Positions 33,684 through 45,548 of a DNA stretch of 64,000 bases are shown here, piece by piece (the stretch's first letter is position 1; each line of letters begins with the position of its first letter). The notes below the pieces were generated by a model that was given only the letters and a program-made list of their open reading frames with translations, had not been told where the DNA came from and made no database searches. This DNA is from Desmodesmus armatus (Eukaryota; Chlorophyta; Chlorophyceae; Sphaeropleales; Scenedesmaceae): the NCBI GenBank assembly GCA_007449985.2, contig VIIQ02000052.1:46001-110000 (forward strand), read 5' to 3'. The position numbers and the translations under genes are program-made.

Positions 33684-36600
33684 TCAGTCACTGATCTCAA
33701 TCGCACCATCATCATCGTCATCACTGCTCACCAACAACACAGCATCCTCTTTCGAGGCTCCAGACGCACCCTGCCCATCACCCTGCTTCTGCCGCTTCGC
33801 CGTTGGCTGCTCACCCGCTGCCTCTGCTGCACCCGCTGCCGCTGCTGCTGTTGTGTCCGTTACTGTAGCTGTGTCGTCCTCTCTGCTGCGCTTGGTACCT
33901 GCCGCTGCTGGTGCCGCTGCTGCAGCTGTTTCTGCAGGCTCCTCTGCTTCTGCTTCTGCTGCTGCCGTTGGTGCCGCACCGAGTAGGATGAAGCCCTCTG
34001 GATACTTTTCCTCATCAAAAGTGTCCTGCAAGTATATAGCAGGGATGCCTGGGGGTTGATTGCGGGGGATTGGGGCTAAGCTGATGGTGTAAGCTTCCCC
34101 CTGTTGTTCTTGCACGTCACTTTGCACCATCCCACACTGCCACAGTACCCTCACATTCACATCTACTCGTAACCCTCCCCCACTCTCCTCACAAACGCAT
34201 CCACCCCCCCTCCACATCACGCCTTACACAGACACTGCTTCATGGTGTCTCACCTGGTGTGCAATGATGACCTCAAAGTTAAGTGCCTGGCGCTGATCCG
34301 ACACTTCAAGGATGGTTCCCCCTACCACTCCCCCACCAGGCAGCGAGGTCAGCGGCCGTGGCAGCAGCGACTGGAAATTCGCCACCTCATCCTTCTCCAA
34401 ACCCTCACCCTCAGCGTAGCCGAAACCGCCCACAGTGTCGAGCAGGGGGTTGATCAATGAGAGCTTGGCCCGCATGACCTGTGTGTCAGGATGCAAAGAG
34501 TGGTCAGGACTTGTGTGATTGTTGATGGGTGGGGGTAAAGCAGGTGAGCAGGTGAGCAGCAGACCTTCATGGTGTGAAATCCCACCCTCGACGTAGTCGA
34601 AGCCGCCCACTGTTCCGATCAGCGGGGTGATCATTGAGATTATGACGCAGAGGACTTGCTGTGTTGAGGGTCGACGGGACGGGATGTGGGGGGGGGGGGC
34701 ATTGCTTGTGACATGCAGGAGTGAGCAAGGGAGCAACGAGTGTGGGTGAGAGTGGGTTCACACCCCCAACGTAGTGACGCCAGCGGCTGTGGCAGCAGTA
34801 GCGTGTGGTATGCTACCTCTTCCACTTCAAAACCCTCACCCTCAGCGTAGTCGAAGCCACCCACTGTGCCGATCAGCGGGGTGATCATTGAGAGTTTGAC
34901 GCACAGGACCTGCTGTGTTGAGGGTTGACGGGACGGGATGGGGATGGGGGGGGGGGGCATCGCTTGTGACATGCAGGAGTGAGCAAGGGAGCAACGAGTG
35001 TGGGTGAGAGTGGGTTCAAACCCTCAACGTAGTGACGCCAGCGGCTGTGGCAGCAGTAGCGTGTGGTATGCTACCTCTTCCACTTCCAAACCCTCGCCCT
35101 TCAGCGTAGTCGCAACCGCCCACAGTGCCGAGCAGGGGGTTGATCAGTGCGAGTTTGGCCCGCATGACCTGTGTTTTACACACAAGTTTTTTTTGTTTTA
35201 CACACGACTTGCATTCAGCAGATACATGTCATTATGACCAGTCGAGATTTTGACGGGCTTGGGCTCCAAAGTGGGTTTGTGTGCAGGGGAGCACCAAACG
35301 TGGTGAGTGTGGGCTCACACCCTCAGCGTAGTCGAAAGCGCCCACTATGCCGAGCAGCGGGGTGATCAGTGGAGTTGGCCAGCAGGACCCTGTGTTTTGA
35401 GAGGTTGGCAAGCAGGCAATGAGGATTTGAGGGACAGCGTCGCGATTTGTGACGGGTATGACTGAGCAAGTGAGCACCCTTCCCCCACCCACCGTATCCA
35501 GCAGCTGCTGCAGGATCATGGCCTGTGTGCTGACCGTGTAGCGGTGCGCCCACATGTGTTCTGACACTAAGCTGCAGTGCGGCACTTGTGCACCGCAGTC
35601 CCCATACAACACCCCGTGAAGACAGTGTCATAGCGCAGGACATGCCATAGCATACCCCCCTCCCCCCTGCTCCAATGTAGCCCTACACCAACCCCACCAC
35701 CACCCACACACCTTATCCAGCAGCTGCTGTCAAGGTCGTGGTATGTGTGTTGACCGTTAGGTGCAGCGCAAACCCCCCAAATATGGCTTGATCACACACA
35801 GTGTTGTAGCACAGGCCAAACACATGCAGTAGCCTGCTCTCCCTCCCTCCTCCCACCTGCCCTCCCCCCCCCCCCCCCAAGCACATATACATACACACCC
35901 ACCTTATCCAGCAGCTGCTGCAGCGTCATGGTCTGTGTGTTGACCGTGAGGTGCAGCTGAGCCTTGCCGCACACCAGGCAGCCCGGCTTGGGAGCTGCTG
36001 GGGGCTCCCCTGAGATGATGCAGGCCATACGCCCCTTCCTGTGGGTAACATAAACAGCGACAAGAGTTAGAAAGAGTGAAAAATAGTGACAAGCGCGAGA
36101 AGAATTGCAAGGCATTAAGCTGCGGGGGGCTCCCCTGAGATGATATGCTGCAGGCCATGCGCCCCTTCCTGCCATTTGTGAAGGAGCACAAATGAGAAAA
36201 ATGACAAAGATGAGAAAAATGAGTGCGGCATCACAACTCTGGCATGAAGGTGGGGGCAGTGGTAAGGTGGGCATGCCCTTGATCTGCACAGGCCCGTCAA
36301 GCTCAAAGTCAAAGGAAGGGGGTACAAACAAGAGTGATGCTGACACACAGAGCAAAAGCAGCCCTTTGACAACAGCCGTCGGCCAAGCCTTGAACGGACC
36401 AGACATGTGTGAAAAGGGCCTATGCGTACAAACCCTGCCGATCGTGAACCACAGCCGAATTCATCTGCCCTGAACACCACACCTCACCAACAAAAGGCCA
36501 GGCAAAGCGCACATGTCCATTCCACTAAGCGAATAACAGTTGCAATTGGGATGCACCAAAATCCATCGAAACAGACTGGCCAAAAATGACCCTGGAGACC

Positions 36601-37172
36601 CACACACCTGCGGGTGCCCACCCAGTTGGGAACAAGACGGATGTAGCTGTTGCGCAACGCCTGTGGCTGGCCTGGTGTCGACAACAGAACAAGGGACAGA
36701 GATGCAGCACGTGGCAGGGTGTGAGCGGGACTGGTCTGAGTGTGACAGTCTGACCACGTGACACATGCTCGACATGCGATCAAGCACATGCAGCAGCAAA
36801 GGCGTAGCGCCAGAGACATCAACTGTGGCTCAATGTGATGCTCATGAATGATGCAGCTGGTCACCTACCTGCCAGCCAGACTCTTGACCTATTAAGTACC
36901 TACAGGCTGCACTAAATTGTACTGTGCTGTACTCTCTACTACTAGCTGTGCTGTGCTGTACTGCACAGTACTAATGCTACTAAGCTGTGCTGTACTGCAC
37001 AGTACCTCAGCACAAGCAATCTGCACTGCGATGTTCCCCAGTGAATAGTACTGCACAGTACTGTCCAACGTCACCCCACCTGCCAGTACTTTGAGTGCCT
37101 CTGACACAATGATGCCTCCCACGATTGCGTTGGTGGTGGCAATGGCATGGATGATGTTGCCAGCCATGCCCT

Positions 37173-37238
<66 letters not shown>

Positions 37239-38872
37239 AGCAAGGACAGCAGCAGCCAGAGGGGCAGCACACCCATCAGCTGGTTGGCACCACTCACAAG
37301 TGGAACCATAATCATGCAGATGAGCGCTGCAACAACATGATTCTTGCATTGTGCAAGGTGTTGAGCTGTCTCAGTCAGGGCGCCATGATTGTGTTTGAAG
37401 GAGTAAAATCCACACTGCAGTGTTCTTGGCGCATGTGTGACATGTCGATGGCAACCGTGCACGTGTGTGCGTGAGGAAGGAGATCAGAGTATGGCTACAT
37501 AGATCATGTGATGTTTCAACACTGTCTATGGCGCGCGGTGGCGGTGAAAAAGTAAAAAGGGCAAGGGGGTGGGGCTGTCCTCGCCTGTGAGAGGGGTTGC
37601 CGGGTGTGAGTGGCCATTCCTTTGCGCAAAAGCGCTCTGCTGTGGCATGCCTAGATGCCGGAACCCAGGACCTTAAACCCCAAACCTTTTGCGTGGACAT
37701 ACCTTTGCGTCAAAGGCGCTTTGCTGTGGGATGCCGTAGCAGGCTGAGCGAAGGTTGGCTGCAGCTGTTACAAAGTCAACTGCCAGGTCATCATCCTGAC
37801 AGCAGCAGCAGCAGCAGCAGCAGCGTCAACAGGGAAACAGCAGCAGCATGTGCAGCAATAACACGGGAGCCTCTAGAGAATCCAACCCCCCCCCCCCCCC
37901 GCCACACACACGAAAGTGTTTCTGACTGTCATGATGATTGTATCGTCTGTCATCAAGCTTAGTGTCTAACACACACAGTCTTAGTGAGCTTGCATGTATC
38001 CAAGTACTCCCTCTGTCGACACACACGCACAACAATTGAAATCAGTACTCAAAGGCTCCCCTCCCCCCCCCCCCCCCCCGCAAAGCACACACACCTTGTC
38101 AAACACTGCCCTGCCCATCTCCCCCCGCCGTTGTGTCAAGTACTTCACGATCGCCCCCAGGAACACCCGAGCACAGTTCACCACAGGCCACATCCCCTAG
38201 TCCCTGAGACCAAACGACGACTTGCACCTGACCCCCCCCCCCCCCCCCCCACCGCACCAAAACCCACCCTTGACCCCCTCTACCAACTGAAACCAAAGCA
38301 CACACACCTTGTCAAACACTGCACTGCCCATCTCCCCCCGCCGTTGTGTCAAGTACTTCACGATCGCTCCAAGGAACACCCGAGCAGAGTCCACCACAGG
38401 CCACCCCTCCCCCCTGGTCTCTGAGACCTACCGAGCACTACTTGCTGCTGACCTCCCCCATCCAACCCCGCCCGCACCAACAACCACCTCTCAACCCCCC
38501 TCACCCCCCTCTACACACTGACAACCACGAGCACACACCTTGTCAAACACTACACTGCCCATCTCCTCCCGTCGTTGTGTCAAGTACTTCACAATCGCCC
38601 CCAGGAACACCCGAGCAGAGTCCGCCACAGGCCACACCCCCTGGTCCTTGAGACCTAGGGCTCTGGCTACAGAGGCATTGTCACTCGCTGCTGCTGCTGC
38701 CAGTGCTGCTGCTGTGGACCCTTCGTCTGCTGCTGCTGCTGCTGTTGTGTCAGCCTGTTGCAGGTCTGGCAGCAGCTGGGTCAGCTGCAGGGGTGAGGGG
38801 GCTTGCGGGTCTTCCAAAGCTCCTGGAGTGACAACAGTGGACAGCAAAAGGGCGGCGGGGGGGGGTCTCTAC

Positions 38873-38956
<84 letters not shown>

Positions 38957-41900
38957 GAGGGAGGCAACACTGGTGTATGTAAAAGGTATCACTTGGTCAG
39001 GTGCACCAGCATACATTGACTAGGCCCGAACCATATGCATGAGGTGCGAGGTGGGTGGGATGTGCTAACACTGAAAGGGTTGAGAGGTCTGGCACCAGCT
39101 GGGTCAACTGCAGGGGTGGGTCAGCTGCAGGGTTGAGGGGGGCTTGCGGGTCTCCCAATGTTCCTGCACGAGCAGACATGGACAGGTAAGGGGCGTGGGG
39201 CGGCGGGCGGGGGTGTCCTTTTGGCGGGGGGGGGGGGGGGGGGGGGGGTCCTCGGGGGGGGGGGGGGTGAGTGGCAGGTGCCAATGGCATGATGCTGTGG
39301 CGGCACTTCAGCAGGTGTGCCTGACCTTGCCTTCTGTGAGGTCTTGCACCGACTGCCCTGGCTACTGCAAGCATGTGCTGCTGCAGCGTACCAGCATGAC
39401 ATTGGGCAGGCCCTCAGCATGGATGTGAAGGGCCACAATGTTTCCTACATACATACCAGTTCTGTTCTCAGATCTACAGGCGCCATCGTGCCTCCATCGC
39501 TAACTGTACACTTTTCCGGCCCATCATCTCAATCAGGTAAGTCTCAACATTCAAACACCCGCACAGGCTACGCCAGAGGCTCCCCCTCACACACAACTGG
39601 GCCCTCCCCTTTCTAGACAACGTGGGTTTGCAAGGTGTGCTGTGGATTTGGGGATGGTGGGGGGTTGGGATGGTGGTGGTGATGGGACGAGTGGGCTGGG
39701 TGGGTGGGTGGGTGGATGGGTTGGGGGGAAGGGGGTGCTGATGAGGTGGGGGGGGGGGTGAGCAGCAAACTCACCTCCATGCTGAGCACTTTCTCAATGT
39801 CGTGCTGGTACACCCGCTCAAACACCCGCACAGCATACGCCAGTGGAGCCTCTCCCTCACACACAACTGGTCCCTCTCCATTCTAGACGCCATATGTGAG
39901 TTGGCAAGACGTGCTTTGTACCCGGAATGGTGACAGGTTGGGATGGTGGATGTGATGGGGCGGGTGGGCTGGGTGGGGTAGGGGCGGGGCGCCCTCATGA
40001 GGTGGGGGAGGGATGAAAGAGTGCAGCAAACTCACCTCCATGCTGAGCACTTTCTCAATGTCATGCCGGTACACCCGCTCAAACACCCGCACAGCATACG
40101 CCAGTGGTGCCTCTCCCGCTCGCTGCTGGAAGAAACTGGCAGCCTCGGCAGCCTCTGCTGCTGCTGCTGCTGCCGCTGTCTCTGCTGCTGCTGCTGCTGT
40201 CTCCGTTTCGGCATTATTGTCGCCTGCTTCGTGGCTGCTGCCGTTAGCTGTGGCTACTGCTGCTGCTGCTGCATTGCCGTTGGCTGCTGGCTCCAGGGCT
40301 GTGGTGGGTGTGGGTGCTGCCCCCTCGTCAAGGTCTGCATATAGCAACAGTACCATCAATGCGGTCAAACCTGGTCAAACAAGCATGAGGTGATTAGGAA
40401 GATATCCTCTACACACTGACCAGGCAGGCAGCCAGGCAGGCAGGCAGGCAGGCAGCGGTGTGGTTGCCATTGGCTGCCGGCTCCAGTGCTGCCGTGGGTG
40501 TGGGTGCTGCACCCTCATCAAGGTCTGGATGCAGAGAAAACAACACATGCACGCGATGAATGTGGTCAAACCTGGTCAAACATGAGTGTTGCTTGTGGTA
40601 GTAAGGCAGATGCAAAGTTGCAGGTGTGCGTTGTGAGCAGCCTGCCGCAACTGCTGCTGCATTGCCGTTGGCTGCTGGCTCCAGTGCTGTCATGGGTGTT
40701 GGTGCTGCCCCGTCGTCAAGGTCTGCATGAGGATCAGGGTACACATGCATGGCGTATGGGTGGTCAAACACGGTCAAACATACAGTTAAACAGGCGCCAA
40801 GCTCCACCATGCCGAACAGTTGTGTGAAGAGCAGTTCCTCAGTTCAACAGCATCACAATTGGCTGAACGAACTCCTGCAGACTTCAAACTTGTGCACATC
40901 CACCCACCCAGCCTCGCACACTATAACCACGCTACTCCAAGCCCACGTGACATCTCAACCTTGTGTGTTTTGTTGGACGCTCCTTTACCCATTTCCGGAC
41001 CTGCAGCTGTGGTTCAATGCTGACGGTTGACCTTTCCCTTCCCCTTACCCCCCTCCCCCCAACCCCCTCCTCCAGCGCCAAACACCCCCCCCCCCCCCCC
41101 CCCCCTGACACATCCACCTACCCAAACAGTCTTGTGAAGAGCAGCTCCTTGGCCCACACCACACAGTGGATAGGCTTGTCAATCGCCCCCCCCCTACTCC
41201 TCCTGCAGCTGAGCCTTGATTAGCAACAGGCCCTACACTGTACCCCCCCCCCCCCAAACACCCACCCACCTGACACCTCCACTTTGCCAAACAGTCGTGT
41301 AAAGAGCAGCTCCTTGGCCCACACCACGCAGTGGATGGGCTTGTCTGGCGTGTTGCGCAGCGTGCAGATGGGGTAGGTCTTCTGGGTGTTGGGCGACGGC
41401 TGGCACTCGTAGCACTCTGTGGCACCCTTGATGTGCACAGACACCTGCAGGCGCAGTGTGGCATACGTGTGTGTGTCGACACAGGGAGTACTTGGATACA
41501 TGCAAGCTCGCTAAGACTGTCCTGCTAGATAGGCAAGCAACAGTGACGTAATCGCTCAGTGTTGTGTGTGTTGGGGGGGGGGGCTTCATTAGTAATGGTG
41601 TGTGTACAGCACAGAAGCTGAGCATGCTTTCTGGTATTGTTGATGTTACAAGACGTCCGGGGGGGGGGGGGGGGGCACCCTGCAACATGTGCAGATGGGA
41701 TAGGTCTCCTGGGTGTTGGGCGACGGCTGGCATTCGTAGCACTCTGTGGCACCCTTGATGTGCACAGACACCTGCAGGCGCAGTGTGGCATACATGTGTG
41801 TGTGTGTGTGTGGGGGGGGGGGGGTAGCTCGTAATGTTATGTGTGTGCAGCACAGGGGCTAAGCACGCTTGTCCTGGTACTGTTGATGTTTGATGACGCC

Positions 41901-42686
41901 AAGGTGTGCGTGTGTGTGTGTGTGTGTGGGGGGGGGGGGGGCGGCAGGGGGGGGGGGGGGCTGCAAGAGGTGCATATGGGGTAGGTCTTTGGGGTGTTTT
42001 GGTGACGACTGGCTTTCATAGCACTCTGTGGCACCCTTGATGTGCACAGACACCTATGTGGTGATACATACATGTGTGTGTAAGATCCTCAGCTTGAGTC
42101 ACAGCAATGCAGTCCCACTAACAGTCAGCAATCGTGTGCATGTGGTGGTGGTGGTAGTGGTGGTGGTGGTGGTGGTGGTGTGTGTGTGTGTGGGGGGGGG
42201 GGGGGGATCCAAGGTGGGCATGTGTTCGGCACAGGGGTAGCTGCGGTAGAAGGCACCCGCGTGATGCATTGAGAGTCTCTGTCCTGCACTTTGAGCAGCT
42301 TGCTCACTCTGTTGAACAGAGTGAGCACAGCAGCCACCGTACCTTGGCGAGTCAATCCTGTGGTTCTAATGTGTCCACTGATGCATGCTGATCAGCTGAG
42401 ATTTGAGCTTACACTAACACTGTATACCCTGCAGCATGCTGTCAACCTAGGCACCTAAAGGCACCCCCCCCAACACACCTGACCTCAGAGGCTGGGGTAC
42501 GACAGGCCCTTCGGGGCAACCTCATGAGCCCTGCCTTGCTGGCTAGTGCTGAAGTTTTGAATCCCCTCCCACGATGACTGCACTGTACTGCATTGTAAAG
42601 ATCTTGAAGATCTCACCTGCCCCACATATCCTGCAGTCCCACTCTCCACCAGAGGCACTCCAGCAGCCACACAGAGCCTGGTGTGC

Positions 42687-42719
<33 letters not shown>

Positions 42720-45040
42720 GGAGGGGGTGGGTGGAGGGGGTGTGCGGTTGTGTGCACTGTGTTGACAGTATCACATGGGTCAGAAAGTTCTGCGGGCTGC
42801 CGGAAGGGGGGGGGGGGGGGGTGCGGTTGTGCACAGTGTTGACAGTATCACAGGGGTCAGAAAGTTCTGCGGGCTGCCGGAAGGGGGGGGGGGGGGGTGC
42901 GGTTGTGCACAGTGTTGACAGTATCACAGGGGTCAGAAAGTTCTGCGGGCTGCCGGAAGGGGGGGGGGTGCGGTTGTGCACAGTGTTGACAGTATCACAG
43001 GGGTCAACAGAAAGGGGCTGCGGCACGGCATCCTGCAAGGGTGGGACTGTTTCACACACAGTATGTGTGCTTGCTGGTGTGTGCAGCTCCATGCATAGCC
43101 TAAACCACGCGGATCTACATGCAGGCATCAAGCACGTGCACCAGCAAGCAACAGTACTGCAGCTCTGAAGGGACAGCATGTGTGTCTAACTCCTCAAAAG
43201 CAGGTAGCCAGCGTCTCAGACACCTGCAGTATGCTTGCTGTCTGGTCGTTAACAGTTACATACTTGTTGAGGTTACAGTAACTGGCTCAGCAAAAGCTGA
43301 GCAATCCACAAGGGAGCCAGAGGCTCATGGGGGACCCGGAAAGAAACCAGGCACCTCCACAACAGCACGATAACAGCAGCGGTAGTTGGAGTTTTGCAGC
43401 CCACCTGTTCACATGCCGCCTTGCATCCATATTGTCGAGGCCATTGAGAACAATATCAAAGGCTTTGATGTAGTCCAACCCAAAGCGAGGCTCTTTCACA
43501 TTCGCCTGCACAGCATAACACAGTGGTTGAGGACAGTACAATGGTTGAGGTCAGAGCCCCATCCTTGGCACTAGTCAGCGAGCCTTGGCCCTTGCAACTT
43601 GCTTGTGGCCCCAAGTGTCTTTCGGGAGGGACAGCAGTGAAACAGTAGTCTCAAGAGCTGCCGCCTGTCACTGCATTACAACAGATCTTTTGTACCTGGA
43701 AAGCAGTGCTGGCTGCATTGGTCGCCTTTGTCAACATCACTAGTGCAGAGCATAGTTTAGCAATTCGGCATCGTTCTGCACCGTTCGCTTGTTGAGAAGC
43801 ACATGCATAGGCCGGCTGCCAGCTGCCATTGCTGCTGGCAAACTGGCCAGAAGGCTGCTGGGAGACACGGACATGCTTGTGCTTGAGGCTGCAGGACAGC
43901 AGGAGGTTGACAGCTGCTGACTGCACCAGTTTCTGAAGTGAAATGCTGCTGACTTAACCCACCCCCCCCCCCCCCCTCACTGGCACTCCTGGAGTGCTGT
44001 TGACCCCCCCCCCCCACCACCACCACCACCACCCCCACCCCCATCACACACGCTGCCTTTCCAACACACACCAACTTCGGAATGTCACATCTTTGGATGG
44101 TTGATGCATTGGCTGAATGCACTCCCTGTGTCTAGACACAGCACCCCACACCAACCTGGTAGGCGGTGATGTTGGCGTAGGGTGCGAACCCCTTGACAAC
44201 CTCTGCTGCGACCTGCGCCTTGCTCTGACCCACGTGGCTTCGCCTGAACAGGAACTGCCTGTTGAGGTTGCTGGTCTCAATGGTGTCCAAGTCGATCTGC
44301 AGCAGCGGCAACAACAGCAAGGCGAAATTGAAGGTTCTCGTGCGTTCTGAGGCTGCACCAGGGAGGACCGACCACAGTCAGAAAGGATGACTCATGCCCA
44401 AGATCCTACGTGACAGATTTACCTGCATAGTCGTGCCTTGCAACCACCTGATGATTTGCTGCAGACAAGCATGTGAGGTTGTGCAGATCCATCGCAGTTG
44501 CAGGTCACCAAACCAAGGGGTTATGGGGGGTGTGGGGGGCTGGGCTGCTCCACTAGTGGGGGGCTGGGCTGCTGCACTGTATAGAGGCATCTGACATGGC
44601 TGCTGGGCTGCTGACTCACAGCAAGGTGACAACGAGTCACTGCTTGATTCCACAGCAAGCTGATGTACAGCTGATATGTCAGACAGCCCTTCAGCATCCT
44701 GCAGCTCACCACTTCAATGTTGTGGAAGCCAGACAGCACCAGAGACTTGAGCAGCTCACAGCCAATGCCTCCAGCACCCACTGCCAGCACACGGCACTTC
44801 TTGACCTGTGGTCATGCGTTCCAGCAGTCAACACACCATCACTGCTGTTGGTCAGGCCCATCGGCTGCTGCTGAGGACACTGCCTCACTCAACACAACAG
44901 GCTGTTGGTGTTGACTGATCAACTGCGTGCCTTTGAAAGACTCGGCTGCGTGACTTGCGATTGTGACGTGATCTGACCTTTTCCTGAAAGTCTGGGTTGA
45001 ACAGCACGCCCGGCCAGCTTGCTGCCTGGGTGTCTGTCAT
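33684..45040 (-). CDS. UBA2: SUMO-activating enzyme subunit 2 (SAE2/UBA2)
   Basis: This is the catalytic subunit of the SUMO E1, which adenylates SUMO and carries it as a thioester. Fourteen exons: 45040-44978, 44805-44710, 44296-44156, 43505-43405, 42677-42617, 41444-41270, 40334-40036, 38822-38539, 37795-37703, 37170-37080, 36671-36608, 36038-35903, 34478-34254, 34025-33684. Phases close to 723 residues if one base is added in exon 8. Visible signatures: ATP-binding [59 protein letters not shown]; zinc cysteines ECYEC and CLVC; catalytic cysteine in [37 protein letters not shown]-terminal [13 protein letters not shown] acidic SUMO-interacting tail. Exon 7 has an Ala/Glu-rich insert. The gene is swollen by many truncated copies of its own exons. 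It is divergent from the thioredoxin gene, 508 bp away. Confidence 0.93.
34566..35395 (-). repeat. Four partial copies of SAE2 exon 13 (5' part)
   Basis: Upstream of the true exon (34478-34254), four truncated copies lie in tandem at about 34566-34660, 34795-34912, 35020-35175 and 35318-35395. Each encodes a version of [21 protein letters not shown] (for example [20 protein letters not shown]) after an acceptor-like cag. Intervening DNA is also repeated, including G-runs and the word acatgcaggagtgagcaagg. Only the true exon continues through the conserved [19 protein letters not shown] segment. Confidence 0.9.
35494..36178 (-). repeat. Partial copies of SAE2 exon 12
   Basis: The true exon is 36038-35903. 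Partial copies of its 3' end (reading like [14 protein letters not shown]) are at about 35494-35545 and 35712-35765. A copy of its 5' end ([18 protein letters not shown], disrupted) is at about 36118-36178. The copies keep the acceptor or donor belonging to their end. Confidence 0.85.
37173..37235. repeat. (CAG)n repeat beside an SAE2 3' splice site
   Basis: About 20 CAG units, interrupted by CAA, immediately adjoin the acceptor of SAE2 exon 10. On the transcribed strand they read CTG and form the tract just before the splice site. Confidence 0.9.
38093..38402 (-). repeat. Two copies of the 3' part of SAE2 exon 8
   Basis: Copies at about 38093-38200 and 38294-38402 encode [20 protein letters not shown] and end FDK at a GTGTGT donor, like the true exon end at 38539. 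Poly-C runs of 15-18 bases (about 38062-38079 and 38233-38250) accompany them. The unit spacing is a little over 200 bp. Confidence 0.92.
38873..38954. repeat. (GT)n microsatellite
   Basis: About 40 uninterrupted GT units lie 50 bases upstream (in gene orientation) of SAE2 exon 8. Confidence 0.97.
39082..39163 (-). pseudogene. Copy of the 5' part of SAE2 exon 8
   Basis: After a gtgcag acceptor it reads [17 protein letters not shown]. It corresponds to ELWKTRKPP and [10 protein letters not shown] of the true exon, which lies 340 bp away. Its run of six C keeps the frame that the five-C run of the true exon loses. Confidence 0.75.
39384..39426 (+). pseudogene. Inverted fragment resembling the end of SAE2 exon 7
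   Basis: On the plus strand, opposite to the gene, the sequence reads [15 protein letters not shown], close to [15 protein letters not shown] of exon 7. At the DNA level tccatgctgag and aatgtcatgctggtac are shared in inverted order, separated by a nine-base mismatch block. It is an inverted, diverged exon fragment within an array of direct copies. Confidence 0.55.
39548..39965 (-). repeat. Tandem copies of the 3' part of SAE2 exon 7 with downstream intron
   Basis: A copy at about 39779-39868 encodes [20 protein letters not shown] and EKVLSME before a GTGAGT donor, matching the true exon 7 end at 40036. A shorter copy of its 5' side is at about 39548-39600. The flanking intron, with gggttgggatggtgg-type words, is repeated with them. 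Confidence 0.88.
40421..40455. repeat. (GGCA)n microsatellite
   Basis: A CAGG/GGCA tetranucleotide run adjoins one of the copied 5' ends of SAE2 exon 7. Confidence 0.9.
40462..40727 (-). repeat. Two copies of the 5' part of SAE2 exon 7
   Basis: Copies at about 40462-40527 and 40661-40727 encode [20 protein letters not shown] and [20 protein letters not shown] after a gcag acceptor. They match the first codons of the true exon 7 at 40334. Confidence 0.9.
41108..42053 (-). repeat. Three partial copies of SAE2 exon 6 around the true exon
   Basis: The true exon is 41444-41270. A 3' fragment ([20 protein letters not shown] then a stop) is at about 41190-41108. Two 5' fragments ([20 protein letters not shown], the second degenerate) are at about 41776-41690 and 42053-41970. 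G-, C- and GT-runs up to 20 bases lie between copies. None of the extra copies has both the zinc cysteines and the catalytic cysteine. Confidence 0.9.
42688..43010. repeat. Tandem intron repeat with poly-G tracts in SAE2 intron 4
   Basis: A unit of about 65-70 bp (gtgcacagtgttgacagtat followed by cacaggggtcagaaagttctg and a G-run) occurs four to five times. It starts with a 29-base G-run at 42688-42716. The G-run length differs in each unit, as expected of slippage. Confidence 0.92.
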
Positions 45041-45548
45041 TGTGCTGAGCAGTGCTAAGCCTCCAGAGTTCAAGGGGATCTCACAGGCGCCTTGGAGGCA
45101 GCCAGTTCGAGGCTTTCCAAGACTAGAGAACTCTGCACAGATGTCTGCGTTGCTTGGCTGTCTTGCTGGGAGCAGATCAAGCTGGATCGACAACACAAAC
45201 ACACTCACGCACGATGGACTGAGACACCACCGGGTGCATGCCACCTGAAGCACTTGCCTATCACTGCTAGCTTGCCTCTAGCCTCTAGCAGCAACTGAAC
45301 GTTTCAAAGTTGTGTGACGATTGCGCTTCCGGTGCTCATTGACGACCAAAGACTGTCAGACTCGGAGAGTATCCAACCAGCAGCAAATCGCAAGTGACTG
45401 CCTGCCCAGGGTTTGCTTGATTCAGTCCCTCTCAGTCACCATCACCAGCATTCTGTTTTGCTGTCGTAACCCCACGTCCCAGGCCAGCATTGCAGTTGTG
45501 CCGAGCATTGAACGTGATCTTTTGCCTTGAACTCTGTAAACAGCAGCC
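45041..45548. promoter_or_regulatory. Divergent promoter region of SAE2 and the thioredoxin gene
   Basis: The 508 bp between the two start codons must hold both promoters. No TATA box or other named element is clear to me. Confidence 0.5.

Noticed and set aside
38879..38956. Repetitive Cys-Val coding frames
   Set aside because: They are translations of the GT microsatellite.
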